47,161 nucleotides of DNA from Pseudomonadota bacterium (GTDB lineage: Bacteria > Pseudomonadota > Alphaproteobacteria > Caulobacterales > Caulobacteraceae), in the NCBI GenBank assembly GCA_963205025.1, contig CAUJHO010000024.1:1-47161 (forward strand), written 5' to 3'. The first letter of the stretch is position 1, and every line of letters starts with the position of its first letter. Shown piece after piece: positions 1 to 9,413 of this stretch. The notes below the pieces were generated by a model. The model was not told the origin of the DNA. It saw only the letters and a list, made by a program, of their open reading frames with translations, and did not search any database. Position numbers and translations under genes: made by a program.

Positions 1-84
1 CCGGCAAAGGCCATCCCTCGCCCACGTCCCGCCAACGCGGTTGGCCTTGATGCAGCCGTCTCGGGCCGATCCCGGCACGGCCAG
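1..84 (-). pseudogene. Possible remnant of the beta-propeller gene beyond its stop codon
   Basis: These 84 bases lie just downstream of the TAG that ends the beta-propeller frame and run to the window edge. The same frame stays open for all 28 codons and reads PGSARDGC, then IKANRVGG, then TWARDG, which looks like coding sequence. If the TAG replaces a tyrosine codon, the gene continues outside the window. The alternative is ordinary intergenic DNA that happens to be open. Confidence 0.3.
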
Positions 85-1356
85 CTAGTCGCTGCGAGCG
101 GCCCGGTTCGTGCCGTCACCGAACCGGCTCATGGGCAGGCGCAGCAAGGCCATATCGCCCTGCGAGACCTCGGAGGCCCACATTTCGTCGCCACTGGAAT
201 CTGCGGACACCAGCACGTCCATGCGACCGGCGGCGGCATTGGGATTGAATGAAAACTGGTCGATGGGATTGCCCTGGACCTGGACCGCCTGAGGGGCCGA
301 ACCGTCGAACGGCAGGCGATAGAGGAAGGCCGGGGTGTTCTCATCGACGTCCGCCGCCTCGTTCCAGACATAGCCGGTATCGGTCCACACATAGACGGCG
401 TTCTGTGACACGAAGAAGGTGCGGCTGTTTGTCCCCAGGATGACAGTCGAACTGCAGTTCAGTTGCGGGGCCGTCAGATTGCACATCGAGACCGTGTGCA
501 TCGTATTGACCGAGCCCGGACCTTTCTCCCGGAGCGGGCGCGCAAGATAGACCTGACGACCGGTCGTGATGCGCTGCCAGGTCGGTTCATCCTGGCCGGC
601 GCTCCAGCGTGACAGGGCCGGCAGATCGCTCAGCGGGTCGTCGTCATGGGTGAAGCCCAGCGGCGTATAGAAGATCAGCTGATCGCCCACGAGGCGCGAG
701 GCATAGTTCTCGGCAGAATAGTAGTCCGCCGACCTCAGATGGTGGCTGTCGACGAAGGTGAACTGGCCGTCGCGACCCAGTCGGAAGCGGTTCACCTCGG
801 TGCCGCCACGCGCATAGCTGTATCCGATCACCACCACCCAGTCGCCCGAGACCAGCATCTCGTCGTACCAGTCGCCGCGACCGCTGACGCCCGGCGGATA
901 GGCGTCGATCATGCCGACCGGTTCCAGGCCACCGTTGGCCGTCGAGACACTGAACAGCCGTCCGCGCCGGAGCACGATCAGATAGTCGCCCGACACCTTG
1001 ACGATGCCGCCTTCGTCAACACCGGCGATCTGGGTGTTGGTGATGGAAGGATTATCTGGCGCGGCAACCGCGCCGACGGGCGGCGGTGCGGCGGCCTGAG
1101 GGGCCATGCCGGGTGACGGCGGTGCCGCCGGTGGGGGTGGCGGCGGAGGCGGCGGCGGCGGTGCCGGATACATGGAAAAGCCGCCGCTATCGACGGCCAG
1201 TTCGCCGTCTTCCATCAGAAACTCGAGCAGGTCCGCATCGGACCGGAACGGCTCCATCGCCGGCTGGGCCGAGGCCGGCGCCGCGTTGGACAGCACCCCT
1301 ATGCCGATTGCGACGGCCATCAGGGCCACGAGTCTGCTCATCCAGCGGCTGGCCAT
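85..1356 (-). CDS. Secreted beta-propeller domain protein, possibly truncated
   Basis: This looks like a member of the secreted C-terminal beta-propeller family (PF09826 type). The family signature NTQIAGVDEGGIVKVSGDY is at about residues 107-125. Residues 1-31 form a signal peptide ending in ASA-Q, so export to the periplasm or beyond is expected. A run of prolines (about residues 64-80), coded by GGC-rich DNA, acts as a linker before the propeller. The start ATG has an upstream AAGGGAG ribosome-binding site. At 423 residues it is shorter than I expect for the family. Reading past the TAG in the same frame gives PGSARDGC followed by IKANRVGGTW, which resembles family sequence beyond this point, so the stop may be a recent nonsense change. 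No enzymatic role is known to me. The family call is fairly secure; the truncation is inference. Confidence 0.75.
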   Translation of the reverse strand: MASRWMSRLVALMAVAIGIGVLSNAAPASAQPAMEPFRSDADLLEFLMEDGELAVDSGGFSMYPAPPPPPPPPPPPAAPPSPGMAPQAAAPPPVGAVAAPDNPSITNTQIAGVDEGGIVKVSGDYLIVLRRGRLFSVSTANGGLEPVGMIDAYPPGVSGRGDWYDEMLVSGDWVVVIGYSYARGGTEVNRFRLGRDGQFTFVDSHHLRSADYYSAENYASRLVGDQLIFYTPLGFTHDDDPLSDLPALSRWSAGQDEPTWQRITTGRQVYLARPLREKGPGSVNTMHTVSMCNLTAPQLNCSSTVILGTNSRTFFVSQNAVYVWTDTGYVWNEAADVDENTPAFLYRLPFDGSAPQAVQVQGNPIDQFSFNPNAAAGRMDVLVSADSSGDEMWASEVSQGDMALLRLPMSRFGDGTNRAARSD

Positions 1357-1431
1357 GTCTGCGTCTCCCTTATCTGGGGGACACTGAACGCCGTTTTCGC
1401 CGATCTGCCAAGCTGACGTGCCCTGACGCGC

Positions 1432-2334
1432 CTATTCGGCCCAGCGTGGCTTTCGCTTGTCGAGGAAGGCCCGCACGCCTTCCTGGCCTTCTTCAGAGAC
1501 GCGAGCGCGGGCAATGCGTCGCGCGGTTTCAGCCAGCAGGCCGTGGTCGATCTCTTGGCCGGCAACGTCATGGACCAGCCGCTTGGCGTCGCCGACAGCG
1601 CCGGGGGCGCAGGCCTTCATGGCATCGGCCAGGCCCTGGACGACGCCATCCAGATCGCCGGCGCTGGCCACGACCTGATCGACCAGGCCGAAGCCCAGGG
1701 CCTGATCGGCCGTGAACAGCTCGCCGGTCGCGAACAGGGCCCGGGCGCGGCGCGCACCGACCGCCTCAATGACATAGGGGGCGATGGTCGCCGGGATCAG
1801 GCCCAGCTTGACCTCCGAGAAGGCAAACCTGGTGCCGGCCACGGCCACAGCCCGGTCACAGGCGGCGACCAGCCCGGCCCCGCCGCCCATGGCCGCGCCT
1901 TCGACCAGGGCCACCGTCAGGGCCGGAATGTCGTGCAGGGCCTTGAGCATCCGGGCCAGGTTCATGGCGTCGTCGCGATTGTCGCTCTCGGACCAGCCCG
2001 CGGCGTCGCGCATCCAGCCGAGATCCGCGCCGGCACTGAAGGTGCCACCGGCCCCGCGTACAAACACCACCCGCACATGGTCGGCCCCATGCAGGGATTC
2101 AAACGCCTCATGCAGCGCCCCGATGGTGGCGGCGTCGAAGGCGTTCTTCTTTTCCGGCCGGTTGATGGTGATGAAGACCACGCCGTCGGCCGTCGCGTCG
2201 ATCCGCACCAGGCTGTCGTCGGCGTCCGGAGCCGGGTCGGCCACCAGCGGATGGGCGATGGCGTTGATTTCGGAGGCCTCGGCATCGGTGATGTCCAGGG
2301 CGTTGAGGTCGGCGTCGGTGGGGGCTTTGGCCAT
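1432..2334 (-). CDS. liuC: Enoyl-CoA hydratase family, probable methylglutaconyl-CoA hydratase
   Basis: This crotonase-fold enzyme probably hydrates 3-methylglutaconyl-CoA to HMG-CoA in leucine and isovalerate breakdown in the cytoplasm. It shows [11 protein letters not shown] (about 99-109), typical of the LiuC/AUH branch, and the oxyanion-hole stretch [15 protein letters not shown] (about 146-160). The second catalytic glutamate is in FSEVKLGLI (about 174). The first glutamate position of classical enoyl-CoA hydratases is occupied by a small residue here, which I believe also occurs in LiuC-type proteins. At 300 residues it is about 40 longer than usual; the extra part is an acidic N-terminal segment. 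The ATG is preceded by AGGAGATCGCC, supporting this start. The role is supported by liuB lying 430 bases upstream on the same strand, although a convergent gene separates the two. Confidence 0.8.
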   Translation of the reverse strand: MAKAPTDADLNALDITDAEASEINAIAHPLVADPAPDADDSLVRIDATADGVVFITINRPEKKNAFDAATIGALHEAFESLHGADHVRVVFVRGAGGTFSAGADLGWMRDAAGWSESDNRDDAMNLARMLKALHDIPALTVALVEGAAMGGGAGLVAACDRAVAVAGTRFAFSEVKLGLIPATIAPYVIEAVGARRARALFATGELFTADQALGFGLVDQVVASAGDLDGVVQGLADAMKACAPGAVGDAKRLVHDVAGQEIDHGLLAETARRIARARVSEEGQEGVRAFLDKRKPRWAE

Positions 2335-2399
2335 GGCGATCTCCTGAGCTATCTGAGCCTATAACGCGCCAGATTGCGAACCGAAACGGAGGCGATCCG

Positions 2400-2765
2400 A
2401 TGCAGACCACGGTCGATGACCGCATCCGCCGCATGACGGTGGCCGGCGTCTATCCGTTCTATGTCGCCAAGGCTGAAAGGAAGGGCCTGACCCAGGCCGA
2501 GGTGAATGAGATCATCCGCTGGCTGACCGGCTATTCCGACGACCAGATCAAGGCACACCTTGCGGCCCAGACCACCTTCGAGGGCTTCTTCGATCAGGCC
2601 CCGGCCTTGAACCCGAACCGATATCTGATCACCGGCGTCATCTGTGGCCACCGGGTCGAGGAGATCGACGACCCGCTGATGCGCGAAATCCGCCACCTCG
2701 ACAAGCTGATCGACGAACTGGCCAGGGGTAAGGCGATGGGGAAGATCCTCCGTCGGCCCGCCTGA
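2400..2765 (+). CDS. DUF2200 family protein
   Basis: This 121-residue cytoplasmic protein matches what I know of the DUF2200 family in its full length. It opens with a short helical part ([14 protein letters not shown]), followed by a segment reading [17 protein letters not shown], and a conserved core around [19 protein letters not shown]. The family usually has about 110-120 residues, so the gene is complete. Its function is unknown; no catalytic motif is evident. It sits on the plus strand between liuC and liuB, which are both on the minus strand. Its stop codon directly abuts the liuB stop codon with no spacer, so the two transcripts converge. It begins 65 bases from the liuC start in the opposite direction, so the two probably share a divergent promoter region. 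Confidence 0.8.
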   Translation: MQTTVDDRIRRMTVAGVYPFYVAKAERKGLTQAEVNEIIRWLTGYSDDQIKAHLAAQTTFEGFFDQAPALNPNRYLITGVICGHRVEEIDDPLMREIRHLDKLIDELARGKAMGKILRRPA

Positions 2766-4373
2766 TCACATCCTGAACACGCCGAACTGGGTCTGCGGGA
2801 TCGGGGCGTTCAGGCTGGCCGAGATGGCCAGGCCGAGCACGTCGCGGGTCTGAACCGGGTCGATGATGCCGTCGTCCCACAGCCGCGCGGTGGCGTAATA
2901 GGGGTTGCCCTCGTCCTCATAGCGTTGGCGGATCGGAGCCTTGAAGGCGGCCTCGTCCTCGGCGGACCAGCTTTCGCCCTTGGTCTCGATGCCGTCGCGC
3001 TTGACGGTGGCCAGGACGCTGGCGGCCTGTTCGCCCCCCATGACGCTGATCCGGCTGTTGGGCCAGGTGAACAGGAACCTAGGCGAATAGGCCCGTCCGC
3101 ACATCCCGTAGTTGCCGGCCCCGAACGACCCGCCGATCAGGACGGTGAACTTGGGCACCTCCGCACTGGCCACGGCCGTCACCATCTTGGCCCCGTGCTT
3201 GGCGATGCCCTCAGCCTCATATTTGCCGCCGACCATGAAGCCCGAAATGTTCTGAAGGAAGACCAGCGGAATCCGTCGCTTGCAGGCCAGCTCGATGAAG
3301 TGCGCGCCCTTCTGGGCGCTCTCGGAGAACAGCACGCCATTGTTGGCCAGGATGGCCACCGGCATCCCCCAGATGCGGGCAAAGCCGCACACCAGGGTCG
3401 AGCCATAGTCGCGCTTGAACTCCTGAAACTCCGAGCCGTCGACGATACGGCCGATGACCTCCCTGACCTCATAGGGCGCGCGCACATCGTCAGGGATGAT
3501 GCCGTAGAGATCCTTTGGATCGAGCGCCGGCGGCTCCGGTTCGATGATGTCCAGCGCATTCGGCTTGACCGAGTTCAGCCCGGCCACGATCTCGCGCACG
3601 ATCTGAAGCGCGTGCTCGTCGTTCTCGGCGACATGGTCGACCACGCCGGACTTGCGGCTGTGGGTTTCGGCCCCGCCCAGTTCCTCGGCCGAAATGACCT
3701 CGCCGGTCGCCGCCTTCACCAGCGGCGGGCCGGCCAGGAAGATAGTGCCCTGATTGCGCACGATCACCGTCTCGTCCGACATGGCCGGGACATAGGCCCC
3801 GCCGGCGGTGCAGCTTCCCATCACACAGGCGATCTGCGGGATTTCCAGCGCGCTCATGCGAGCCTGGTTGAAGAAGATGCGTCCGAAATGGTCACGATCA
3901 GGGAAGACCTCGGCCTGATGCGGCAGATTGGCCCCGCCTGAATCGACCAGATAGACGCACGGCAACCGGTTCTGCTCGGCGATCTCTTGCGCCCGCAGGT
4001 GCTTTTTGACCGTCATCGGGAAATAGGCCCCGCCCTTCACGGTCGGATCGTTGCAGACGATCATCACCTCGCGGCCCGACACGCGCCCGACGCCACAGAT
4101 GATGCCGGCCCCGGGAGCCTCGTCGTCATACATGCCACCAGCGGCCAGCTGGCCGACCTCCAGAAAGGGCGCGCCGGGGTCCAGCAGACGCTCGACCCGA
4201 TCGCGCGGCAACAGCTTGCCGCGGCTGACATGGCGCTCACGGCTGCGCTCCGGCCCGCCGCGCGCAGCCTGGGACACCTTCTGGTGCAGGTCGCGGGCCA
4301 GGCCCTCATTGTGGGTCTTCAGGGCCTGAAAGGCCGGGGCGGCGCGATCAACGGAGGAGGAAAGCCTGGGCAT
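2766..4373 (-). CDS. liuB: Methylcrotonoyl-CoA carboxylase, carboxyltransferase (beta) subunit
   Basis: This is the carboxyltransferase subunit of methylcrotonoyl-CoA carboxylase. It moves carboxyl from biotin to 3-methylcrotonyl-CoA in leucine catabolism and works with a biotin-carrying alpha subunit that is not in this window. The 535-residue length equals the usual size. Diagnostic stretches are [35 protein letters not shown] and [17 protein letters not shown] in the N-terminal half, and [16 protein letters not shown] with [14 protein letters not shown] in the C-terminal half. The start is very well supported by AAAGGAGGTT one base before the ATG. The product, methylglutaconyl-CoA, is the presumed substrate of the liuC product downstream, but a DUF2200 gene on the other strand interrupts the pair, so liuC probably has its own promoter. 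Confidence 0.95.
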   Translation of the reverse strand: MPRLSSSVDRAAPAFQALKTHNEGLARDLHQKVSQAARGGPERSRERHVSRGKLLPRDRVERLLDPGAPFLEVGQLAAGGMYDDEAPGAGIICGVGRVSGREVMIVCNDPTVKGGAYFPMTVKKHLRAQEIAEQNRLPCVYLVDSGGANLPHQAEVFPDRDHFGRIFFNQARMSALEIPQIACVMGSCTAGGAYVPAMSDETVIVRNQGTIFLAGPPLVKAATGEVISAEELGGAETHSRKSGVVDHVAENDEHALQIVREIVAGLNSVKPNALDIIEPEPPALDPKDLYGIIPDDVRAPYEVREVIGRIVDGSEFQEFKRDYGSTLVCGFARIWGMPVAILANNGVLFSESAQKGAHFIELACKRRIPLVFLQNISGFMVGGKYEAEGIAKHGAKMVTAVASAEVPKFTVLIGGSFGAGNYGMCGRAYSPRFLFTWPNSRISVMGGEQAASVLATVKRDGIETKGESWSAEDEAAFKAPIRQRYEDEGNPYYATARLWDDGIIDPVQTRDVLGLAISASLNAPIPQTQFGVFRM

Positions 4374-4451
4374 GAACCTCCTTTAGCGGTCCGATCACAT
4401 TCGCCATAGCCCCCGCTTGCGCCCAGATGGCGTGGGACTAGGCTGGTGGCC

Positions 4452-6254
4452 ATGAAGCGCCGCCGCAGCGACTCGAGACTTGAGGCTGATCTCTATCGCC
4501 TGTTCGAGGCCCCAGGCTCAGGCGCGAGCTGGTTCACCCTGACCGGGGGGGAGACCCTGTTCCGCGCCGGAGACCCGGCCGACACCCTGTTTCTCGTCCG
4601 GTCGGGGCGGCTGGGTGTTTTCCGCGGCGAAGACGGCAAGGAGCCGGAGTTCGTCGGCGTCGTCACCTCCGGCCAGCCGGTCGGAGAAATGTCGCTGGTG
4701 GCCGGAACCGCCCATACCGCGACGGTGGCGGCCCTGCGAGACACCGAAATCCTGGCCTTGCCGCGCGACGCCTTCTTTGAAGCAGCCAGGAAGTCTCCCG
4801 ACATTCTGGCCGAACTGGCCCGGCTGATGATCCTGCGGACCCGCGAGCGCGGCCGCGAGGCCAATGAGCCCAGCGTCTTCGGCTTTGTGGCCCTGCGCGA
4901 GGCCCCGATCCGCCCCTTCGTCGAGCGTGTGGCCGAGGCCATCCTGGGGCTGGGCTTCACCGTTCAGATCATCGACCAGTCGGCTCTGAGATCGGCAGCA
5001 GAGTGGTTCGGAAGGGTCGAGGACGCCCATGATTTCGTCCTTTATGTCGCCGAACGCGAGGAGACGGCCTGGGCGGCCCTGTGTGCGCGCCAGGTCGACC
5101 AGCTGTTTCTGGTTGCCGACATGGGCATGTCGCCGGTCGAATCGCCCCTGCCCGACAGCCCGGCACTCGAAATTCAGAGGGGATGCCGTCTGATCCTGTT
5201 GCGCCCCCCGGGCAGCTCGATCACCGGCACCACGGCCTGGATATCGCGCGTGGGGGCGCTGCGCTGGCTGCACGCGCGCGAGGGCGACCAGGCCGACGAG
5301 ACACGGATCGCGCGGCTGATCACCGGCACAGCGGTCGGGCTGGTGCTGTCCGGCGGCGGCGCGCGGGCCTATGCACACCTGGGTGCCATCCGGGCCTTGC
5401 GCCAGGTCGGCACGCCCTTCGACTTCGTCGGAGGCTCGTCGATGGGGGCCGTCATGGCCGCGGGCCTGGCGCTGGAATGGTCGCAGGGCGAGCTGGAAAA
5501 CCGCATCCACTCGGCCTTTGTCGAGGCCAGTCCGCTGGGCGACATCGCGTTTCCGATCATCTCCATGACGCGCGGTGACAAGGTCGATGAGCTGCTGGAG
5601 GCCAACTTCGGCGAGGTGCTGATCTCGGATCTACCCCTGCCCTATTTCTGCGTTTCGGCGGACATTACGCTCAACACCTACCGGGTCCATGAGGTCGACA
5701 AGCTCGGGGAGGCCTTGCGGGCCTCGATCTCGCTGCCGGGCGTCCTGCCGCCGGTCGTCAAGGACGGCTCGGTGCTGGTGGACGGCGCGGTCCTGAAGAG
5801 CTTCCCGTCCGACGTCATGCGGGCCCGGCACCGCGGCCCGATCGTCGGCGTCGATGTGTCCAGAGCCCGCGGTATCGACCCGAAATCGCTCGATATCCCT
5901 CAGCCCTGGTGGCGCTGGATTCTGTCTGGGGCCTGGCGCCAGGGACCGCCGATCGTCTCGATTCTGATGCGCTCGGCCACCATCTCGACAGCCGCCGAAC
6001 TGGCAGCGACCCGCGCGGCCACGGATGTTCTGATCCTGCCCCGACTGGACGGGGTAGAGATCCGCGACTGGAAGGCGTTTGAGCCGGCCATCGCCGCTGG
6101 CGAAGAGGCGGCCTTCGAGGTCATTGCCAGCCTGAACGGCTCGATCACCCACCTGCGGACACGGGGCGCCGAAACACAACTGCCGGAGATTGAAGTCGAA
6201 CCTATCCCTCCAGCCCCTGAACCCACCGGACGACGGCGACGAAAAGGCTGGTAA
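4452..6254 (+). CDS. Patatin-like phospholipase with N-terminal cyclic-nucleotide-binding domain
   Basis: The first 130 residues or so form a cyclic-nucleotide-binding-like beta barrel, including GQPVGEMSLVAGTAHTATV. The arginine that normally contacts the cyclic phosphate (RTA or RSA) is a histidine here, so true cNMP binding is uncertain. A middle linker leads to a patatin lipase domain with an oxyanion loop GGGARAYAHLG (about 301), a nucleophile elbow GGSSMG (Ser about 330) and a catalytic DGA (Asp about 444). The arrangement is that of the bacterial neuropathy-target-esterase/RssA-like group, hydrolysing phospholipid or lysophospholipid acyl esters. A GTG at 4446 is also possible, but the AGG at 4440 is better spaced for the ATG used here. 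The gene runs divergently from liuB and convergently to the ExoD-like gene, overlapping its end by about 50 bases. Confidence 0.88.
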   Translation: MKRRRSDSRLEADLYRLFEAPGSGASWFTLTGGETLFRAGDPADTLFLVRSGRLGVFRGEDGKEPEFVGVVTSGQPVGEMSLVAGTAHTATVAALRDTEILALPRDAFFEAARKSPDILAELARLMILRTRERGREANEPSVFGFVALREAPIRPFVERVAEAILGLGFTVQIIDQSALRSAAEWFGRVEDAHDFVLYVAEREETAWAALCARQVDQLFLVADMGMSPVESPLPDSPALEIQRGCRLILLRPPGSSITGTTAWISRVGALRWLHAREGDQADETRIARLITGTAVGLVLSGGGARAYAHLGAIRALRQVGTPFDFVGGSSMGAVMAAGLALEWSQGELENRIHSAFVEASPLGDIAFPIISMTRGDKVDELLEANFGEVLISDLPLPYFCVSADITLNTYRVHEVDKLGEALRASISLPGVLPPVVKDGSVLVDGAVLKSFPSDVMRARHRGPIVGVDVSRARGIDPKSLDIPQPWWRWILSGAWRQGPPIVSILMRSATISTAAELAATRAATDVLILPRLDGVEIRDWKAFEPAIAAGEEAAFEVIASLNGSITHLRTRGAETQLPEIEVEPIPPAPEPTGRRRRKGW

Positions 6255-6831
6255 CGGCACTCCAGACCAGGGCCATGTAGATTCCGGATGCCGTCGCCCC
6301 CAGCAGGCCCAGGCCGACCACCAGGCCATCGCGCTGCATCAGCCCGAAGGCCAGAACGATGATCGTGATCGCCGGCAACAGGTCCCCGAACGGGATCGGC
6401 AGGGCCAGCATGACGGCGAGGGCCACACAGATGAGACCAATGACCGAGCGCATGACCGAAGAGGTCGCCGCCGGCCAGCGCGGCCGCGACAGGCGTTCCA
6501 GGGCGCGTACCCCCCTGATCAGATGCGCCAGCCCGGCCGAAAAGCTGCGTCGCGAAACGGACCGGCGCAGAATCCACCCCGGCAGGGACGGACTTTGCCG
6601 CTGAAGCGCCGTTTCCAGACCCAGGATGATCAACGGCACGCTGAAGACGGCCTTGCTGCCGGGCGGCCAGGGCAGAATGCTGATGAGGCCGATCAGAACC
6701 ATGACCGCGCTGAGCGCCCGATCCCCGAAGGCCTCAATCATCTCGGCGAGGGTCAGCCGGTCGTCAGACCGGTCTGCCAGCTCTTCCAGAATCTCCGAAA
6801 ATAGCTGAACAGGCGGTGGCTCAGCGGTCAT
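6202..6831 (-). CDS. ExoD-like inner-membrane protein
   Basis: This approximately 209-residue protein resembles the ExoD family, named for rhizobial exopolysaccharide synthesis; its molecular activity is not known. The soluble N-terminal part (LFSEILEELA to LTLAEMIEAFG) is followed by several hydrophobic segments, for example ALSAVMVLIGLISILPWPPG, SVIGLICVALAVMLALP and AITIIVLAFGLMQRDGLVVG, so it is an inner-membrane protein. The family pattern of an N-terminal LxxILE/AEMIEAFGDRA block before the first membrane segment is present. I chose the ATG at 6831, seven bases after the recN stop; a frame upstream of this overlaps recN and adds an unlikely segment. It is probably co-transcribed with recN. 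Its 3' end overlaps that of the patatin gene on the other strand by 53 bases, which leaves no room for a separate terminator. Confidence 0.8.
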   Translation of the reverse strand: MTAEPPPVQLFSEILEELADRSDDRLTLAEMIEAFGDRALSAVMVLIGLISILPWPPGSKAVFSVPLIILGLETALQRQSPSLPGWILRRSVSRRSFSAGLAHLIRGVRALERLSRPRWPAATSSVMRSVIGLICVALAVMLALPIPFGDLLPAITIIVLAFGLMQRDGLVVGLGLLGATASGIYMALVWSAVTSLFVAVVRWVQGLEG

Positions 6832-6838
6832 GGAAGGC

Positions 6839-8539
6839 TCAGCCCAGCAGGGCACGGGCGGCGGCCCGTGCCGCCTCGGTGACCTCGCGACCGGCCAGCA
6901 TCCGGGCCAGCTCTTCCTCGCGCCGGTCGGGATCGAGCTGTTCGATGCGCGTACGCACGCCCGCCCCGGTCTCGGTTTTGGAGACCTTGAGGTGGGCCTG
7001 ACCCCGCGCGGCGACCTGAGGACTGTGGGTAACGATCAGGACCTGTGCTCCCTCGGCCAGACGCGCCAGCCTTTGCCCCACGGCATCCGCCACGGCCCCG
7101 CCGACCCCCTGATCGACCTCATCGAAGATCATGACCGGTTGCGCCGCATGGGAGCGCCCGGCCAAGGACGCCTTCAGCGCCAGGGCAAATCGGGCCAGTT
7201 CGCCCCCCGACGCGATCGCCGCCAGGCCGCCCCAGGGCGCGCCAGGATTGGTCTGGACCTCGAAGGCGATACGGTCGCGGCCATCCGGCCCGGCCCGGTC
7301 CCATGCCAGGGCTTCGAAGCCGACGCGAAAACGCGCCTTGTCCAGCTTGAGCGGGCCCAGTTCGGCCATCACGGCCTCGGCCAGGCGGATGCCGGCTTCC
7401 CGGCGCTCGGCCCCCAGGGCTTCGGCCTCGGCACGATAGGCCGCTTCCGTTTCGGTGGCCCGAGCCTCGGCGGCCTTGAGGGCTCCGGCCCCATCCTCGA
7501 TCAAGGCCAGGGCCGCTGCGATACGCGCGCGCTCAGCCGGCAACAGTTCGACGGCGACGCCCAGCTTGCGGGCCATAGCCCTCAGGGCGAACAGCCGCTC
7601 TTCGGCCCGGTCGAGCCGGCCGGGTTCGAAGTCGAAGGCCCGGGCGGCCTCGTCGAGAGCGTCGAGCGCCTCCTGAGCCTCGCTGAGGGTCCGATCGACG
7701 CCCTCGGCCGCGCGACCGAGCCGCTGCACCACCGCATTGTCTTCCGCCGCCCCGGCATGAACGGCGCGCTGGCGCGCCCGCTCGATGGCCCGATAGGCCG
7801 AGGCGAGGCGATTGGACAGATTGTCGGCCCCCATCGCCTCGCGGGCGTCGTCGAGATCGGCCAGAGCCTTTTCGGCCGCCCCCAGCAGGGCGCGCTCGCC
7901 GGCCAGGCCCGCCTCCTCGCCCTCGCGCGGGTCGAGACGCTCGAGCTCCGCCAGAAGGGCCGACAGGTCCTCGGCCTCACCGGCCGCGCGTTCGGCCGCC
8001 TGGCGCAGGCGTTCAACCTCGGAATGAGCCTCGGCCCGCGCCTTCCAGGCCTGGCGCGTCGCGGTTAGCCGGCCCTCGAGCCCGGCCCAGTCGTCGAGGA
8101 GGTCGCGGTGGGTGCGCGGGTCGAGCAGCCCCACGGTCTCATGCTGGCCATGGACCTCGATCAATTGCTCACCGAGGCTTCGCAGAGCCGCAATCGTGAC
8201 GGGCTGATCGTTGATGAAGGCCCGGCTACGACCGTCGGCCCCCTGCTGGCGGCGCAGGATCAGATCCTCGCCGGCCTCGACGGTCAGGCCGCTGTCGACC
8301 AGAGTCGACCACAGCGGATGATCAGCGGGCGGCGCGAAAATGGCCGTAGCCGACCCCTGGGCCGCCCCGCCCCGCACCAGCCCGGCATCGGCACGGGCCC
8401 CGGTCGCCAGGCCCAGGGCATCCAGGATGATCGACTTGCCTGCCCCCGTCTCACCGGTCAGCACCGTCAGTCCCGGCCCGAAGGACAGGTCCAGCGCCTC
8501 CACGAGGACGATGTCACGGATGGACAGGCCGGTCAGCAT
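6839..8539 (-). CDS. recN: DNA repair protein RecN
   Basis: RecN is an SMC-like ATPase that acts early in recombinational repair of double-strand breaks. The N-terminal half-ATPase carries Walker A (LTGETGAGKSIILDALGL, about 31-48). A long alanine- and glutamate-rich coiled coil occupies roughly residues 150-370. The C-terminal half-ATPase has the ABC-type signature ASGGELARFALALK and Walker B VMIFDEVDQGVGG. The length of 566 residues is normal. The N-terminal sequence MLTGLSIRDIVLVEALDL fits the family start. It lies about 34 bases downstream of bamD and 7 bases upstream of the ExoD-like gene, all on the minus strand, so the order bamD-recN-exoD-like looks like one transcription unit. The bamD-recN pairing is a common alphaproteobacterial arrangement as I remember it. 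No SOS-box could be assigned upstream with confidence. Confidence 0.97.
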   Translation of the reverse strand: MLTGLSIRDIVLVEALDLSFGPGLTVLTGETGAGKSIILDALGLATGARADAGLVRGGAAQGSATAIFAPPADHPLWSTLVDSGLTVEAGEDLILRRQQGADGRSRAFINDQPVTIAALRSLGEQLIEVHGQHETVGLLDPRTHRDLLDDWAGLEGRLTATRQAWKARAEAHSEVERLRQAAERAAGEAEDLSALLAELERLDPREGEEAGLAGERALLGAAEKALADLDDAREAMGADNLSNRLASAYRAIERARQRAVHAGAAEDNAVVQRLGRAAEGVDRTLSEAQEALDALDEAARAFDFEPGRLDRAEERLFALRAMARKLGVAVELLPAERARIAAALALIEDGAGALKAAEARATETEAAYRAEAEALGAERREAGIRLAEAVMAELGPLKLDKARFRVGFEALAWDRAGPDGRDRIAFEVQTNPGAPWGGLAAIASGGELARFALALKASLAGRSHAAQPVMIFDEVDQGVGGAVADAVGQRLARLAEGAQVLIVTHSPQVAARGQAHLKVSKTETGAGVRTRIEQLDPDRREEELARMLAGREVTEAARAAARALLG

Positions 8540-8573
8540 GACCCGTTTGTAGAGGATTCGAGGGGTCTTCGTC

Positions 8574-9413
8574 TCAGCCCGGAATCAGACGGCGCAGCCA
8601 GCCTTCTTCCTGGGGTTCCTGCTCGAGCGTGCCGCCCTGCTCGGTGACCAGGTTGTAGGCGTCCGAATACCAGCGGCTTCCCGGGAAGTTGTGGCCCAGA
8701 ACAGCGGCATTGCGCTCGGCCTCGGCCGTCAGGCCCAGGGTCAGATAGGCCTCAACCATGCGATAGAGGGCTTCGGCCGTGTGCGAGGTCGTCTGGTAAT
8801 GCTCGACCACGCGGCGGAAGCGGCCGACGGCGGCCAGCGGCTGGTCACGGCGCAGATACCAGCGCCCGATCTCCATCTCCTTGCCGGCCAGCTGGTCGTT
8901 GACCATGTCGATTTTCACGCGCGCATCGGTGGCGTATTGCGACTCCGGGAAGCGGCGCATCACATCGGTCAGGGCCACCAGGGCCTGACCGGCCGCAGCC
9001 TGGTCACGACCGACATCGACAATCTGTTCGAAGTAGCAGATCGCCTTCATGTAATAGGCGTAGGAAACCTGCGGGCTGCCGGGATAGAGCTGGATATAGC
9101 GATCCGCCGCCGCAATCGCCTCCTCATAGTTCTGGCGCTCGTAGTGGGCAAAGACCTGCATCAGGATCGACCGGCGCGACCACGGCGAATAGGGGTGCTG
9201 ACGCTCGACTTCCTGGAAGAACTGGACGGCTTCGCCGTAGCGGCCCGAATCCAGTCGCTGAAGCCCGACCGAATACAGCAGCTCGACCGGTCGCTCCTCA
9301 TACTGGAGACGCGGCTGGCGGCCCTGGGGACCCACACAGCCCGACACCAGAACGGTGGCCAAACACACAGCAAAGACCGCGGCCGCCTGACGACGAATGG
9401 AAACTGACTGCAC
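8574..9413 (-). CDS. bamD: Outer-membrane protein assembly lipoprotein BamD (ComL)
   Basis: BamD is the essential lipoprotein partner of BamA in the complex that folds beta-barrel proteins into the outer membrane. The 279-residue product has a short signal and the lipobox LVSGC (acylated Cys about 26). It continues into TPR-type helical repeats such as LYSVGLQRLDSGRYGEAVQF and VFAHYERQNYEEAIAAADRY, ending with EEGWLRRLIPG. I start it at the GTG at 9413, which has AAAGGTCAATCG upstream. The longer open frame reaching 9734 runs through the region upstream of prs and adds a low-complexity, non-signal segment, so it is not used. bamD and prs diverge across 163 bases, where both promoters should lie. 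recN follows on the same strand. Confidence 0.95.
   Translation of the reverse strand: MQSVSIRRQAAAVFAVCLATVLVSGCVGPQGRQPRLQYEERPVELLYSVGLQRLDSGRYGEAVQFFQEVERQHPYSPWSRRSILMQVFAHYERQNYEEAIAAADRYIQLYPGSPQVSYAYYMKAICYFEQIVDVGRDQAAAGQALVALTDVMRRFPESQYATDARVKIDMVNDQLAGKEMEIGRWYLRRDQPLAAVGRFRRVVEHYQTTSHTAEALYRMVEAYLTLGLTAEAERNAAVLGHNFPGSRWYSDAYNLVTEQGGTLEQEPQEEGWLRRLIPG

Noticed and set aside
1106-1180. GGC/GGT-rich stretch as a microsatellite or regulatory repeat
   Set aside because: It codes for the proline run of the secreted beta-propeller protein in the correct frame, which explains the pattern.
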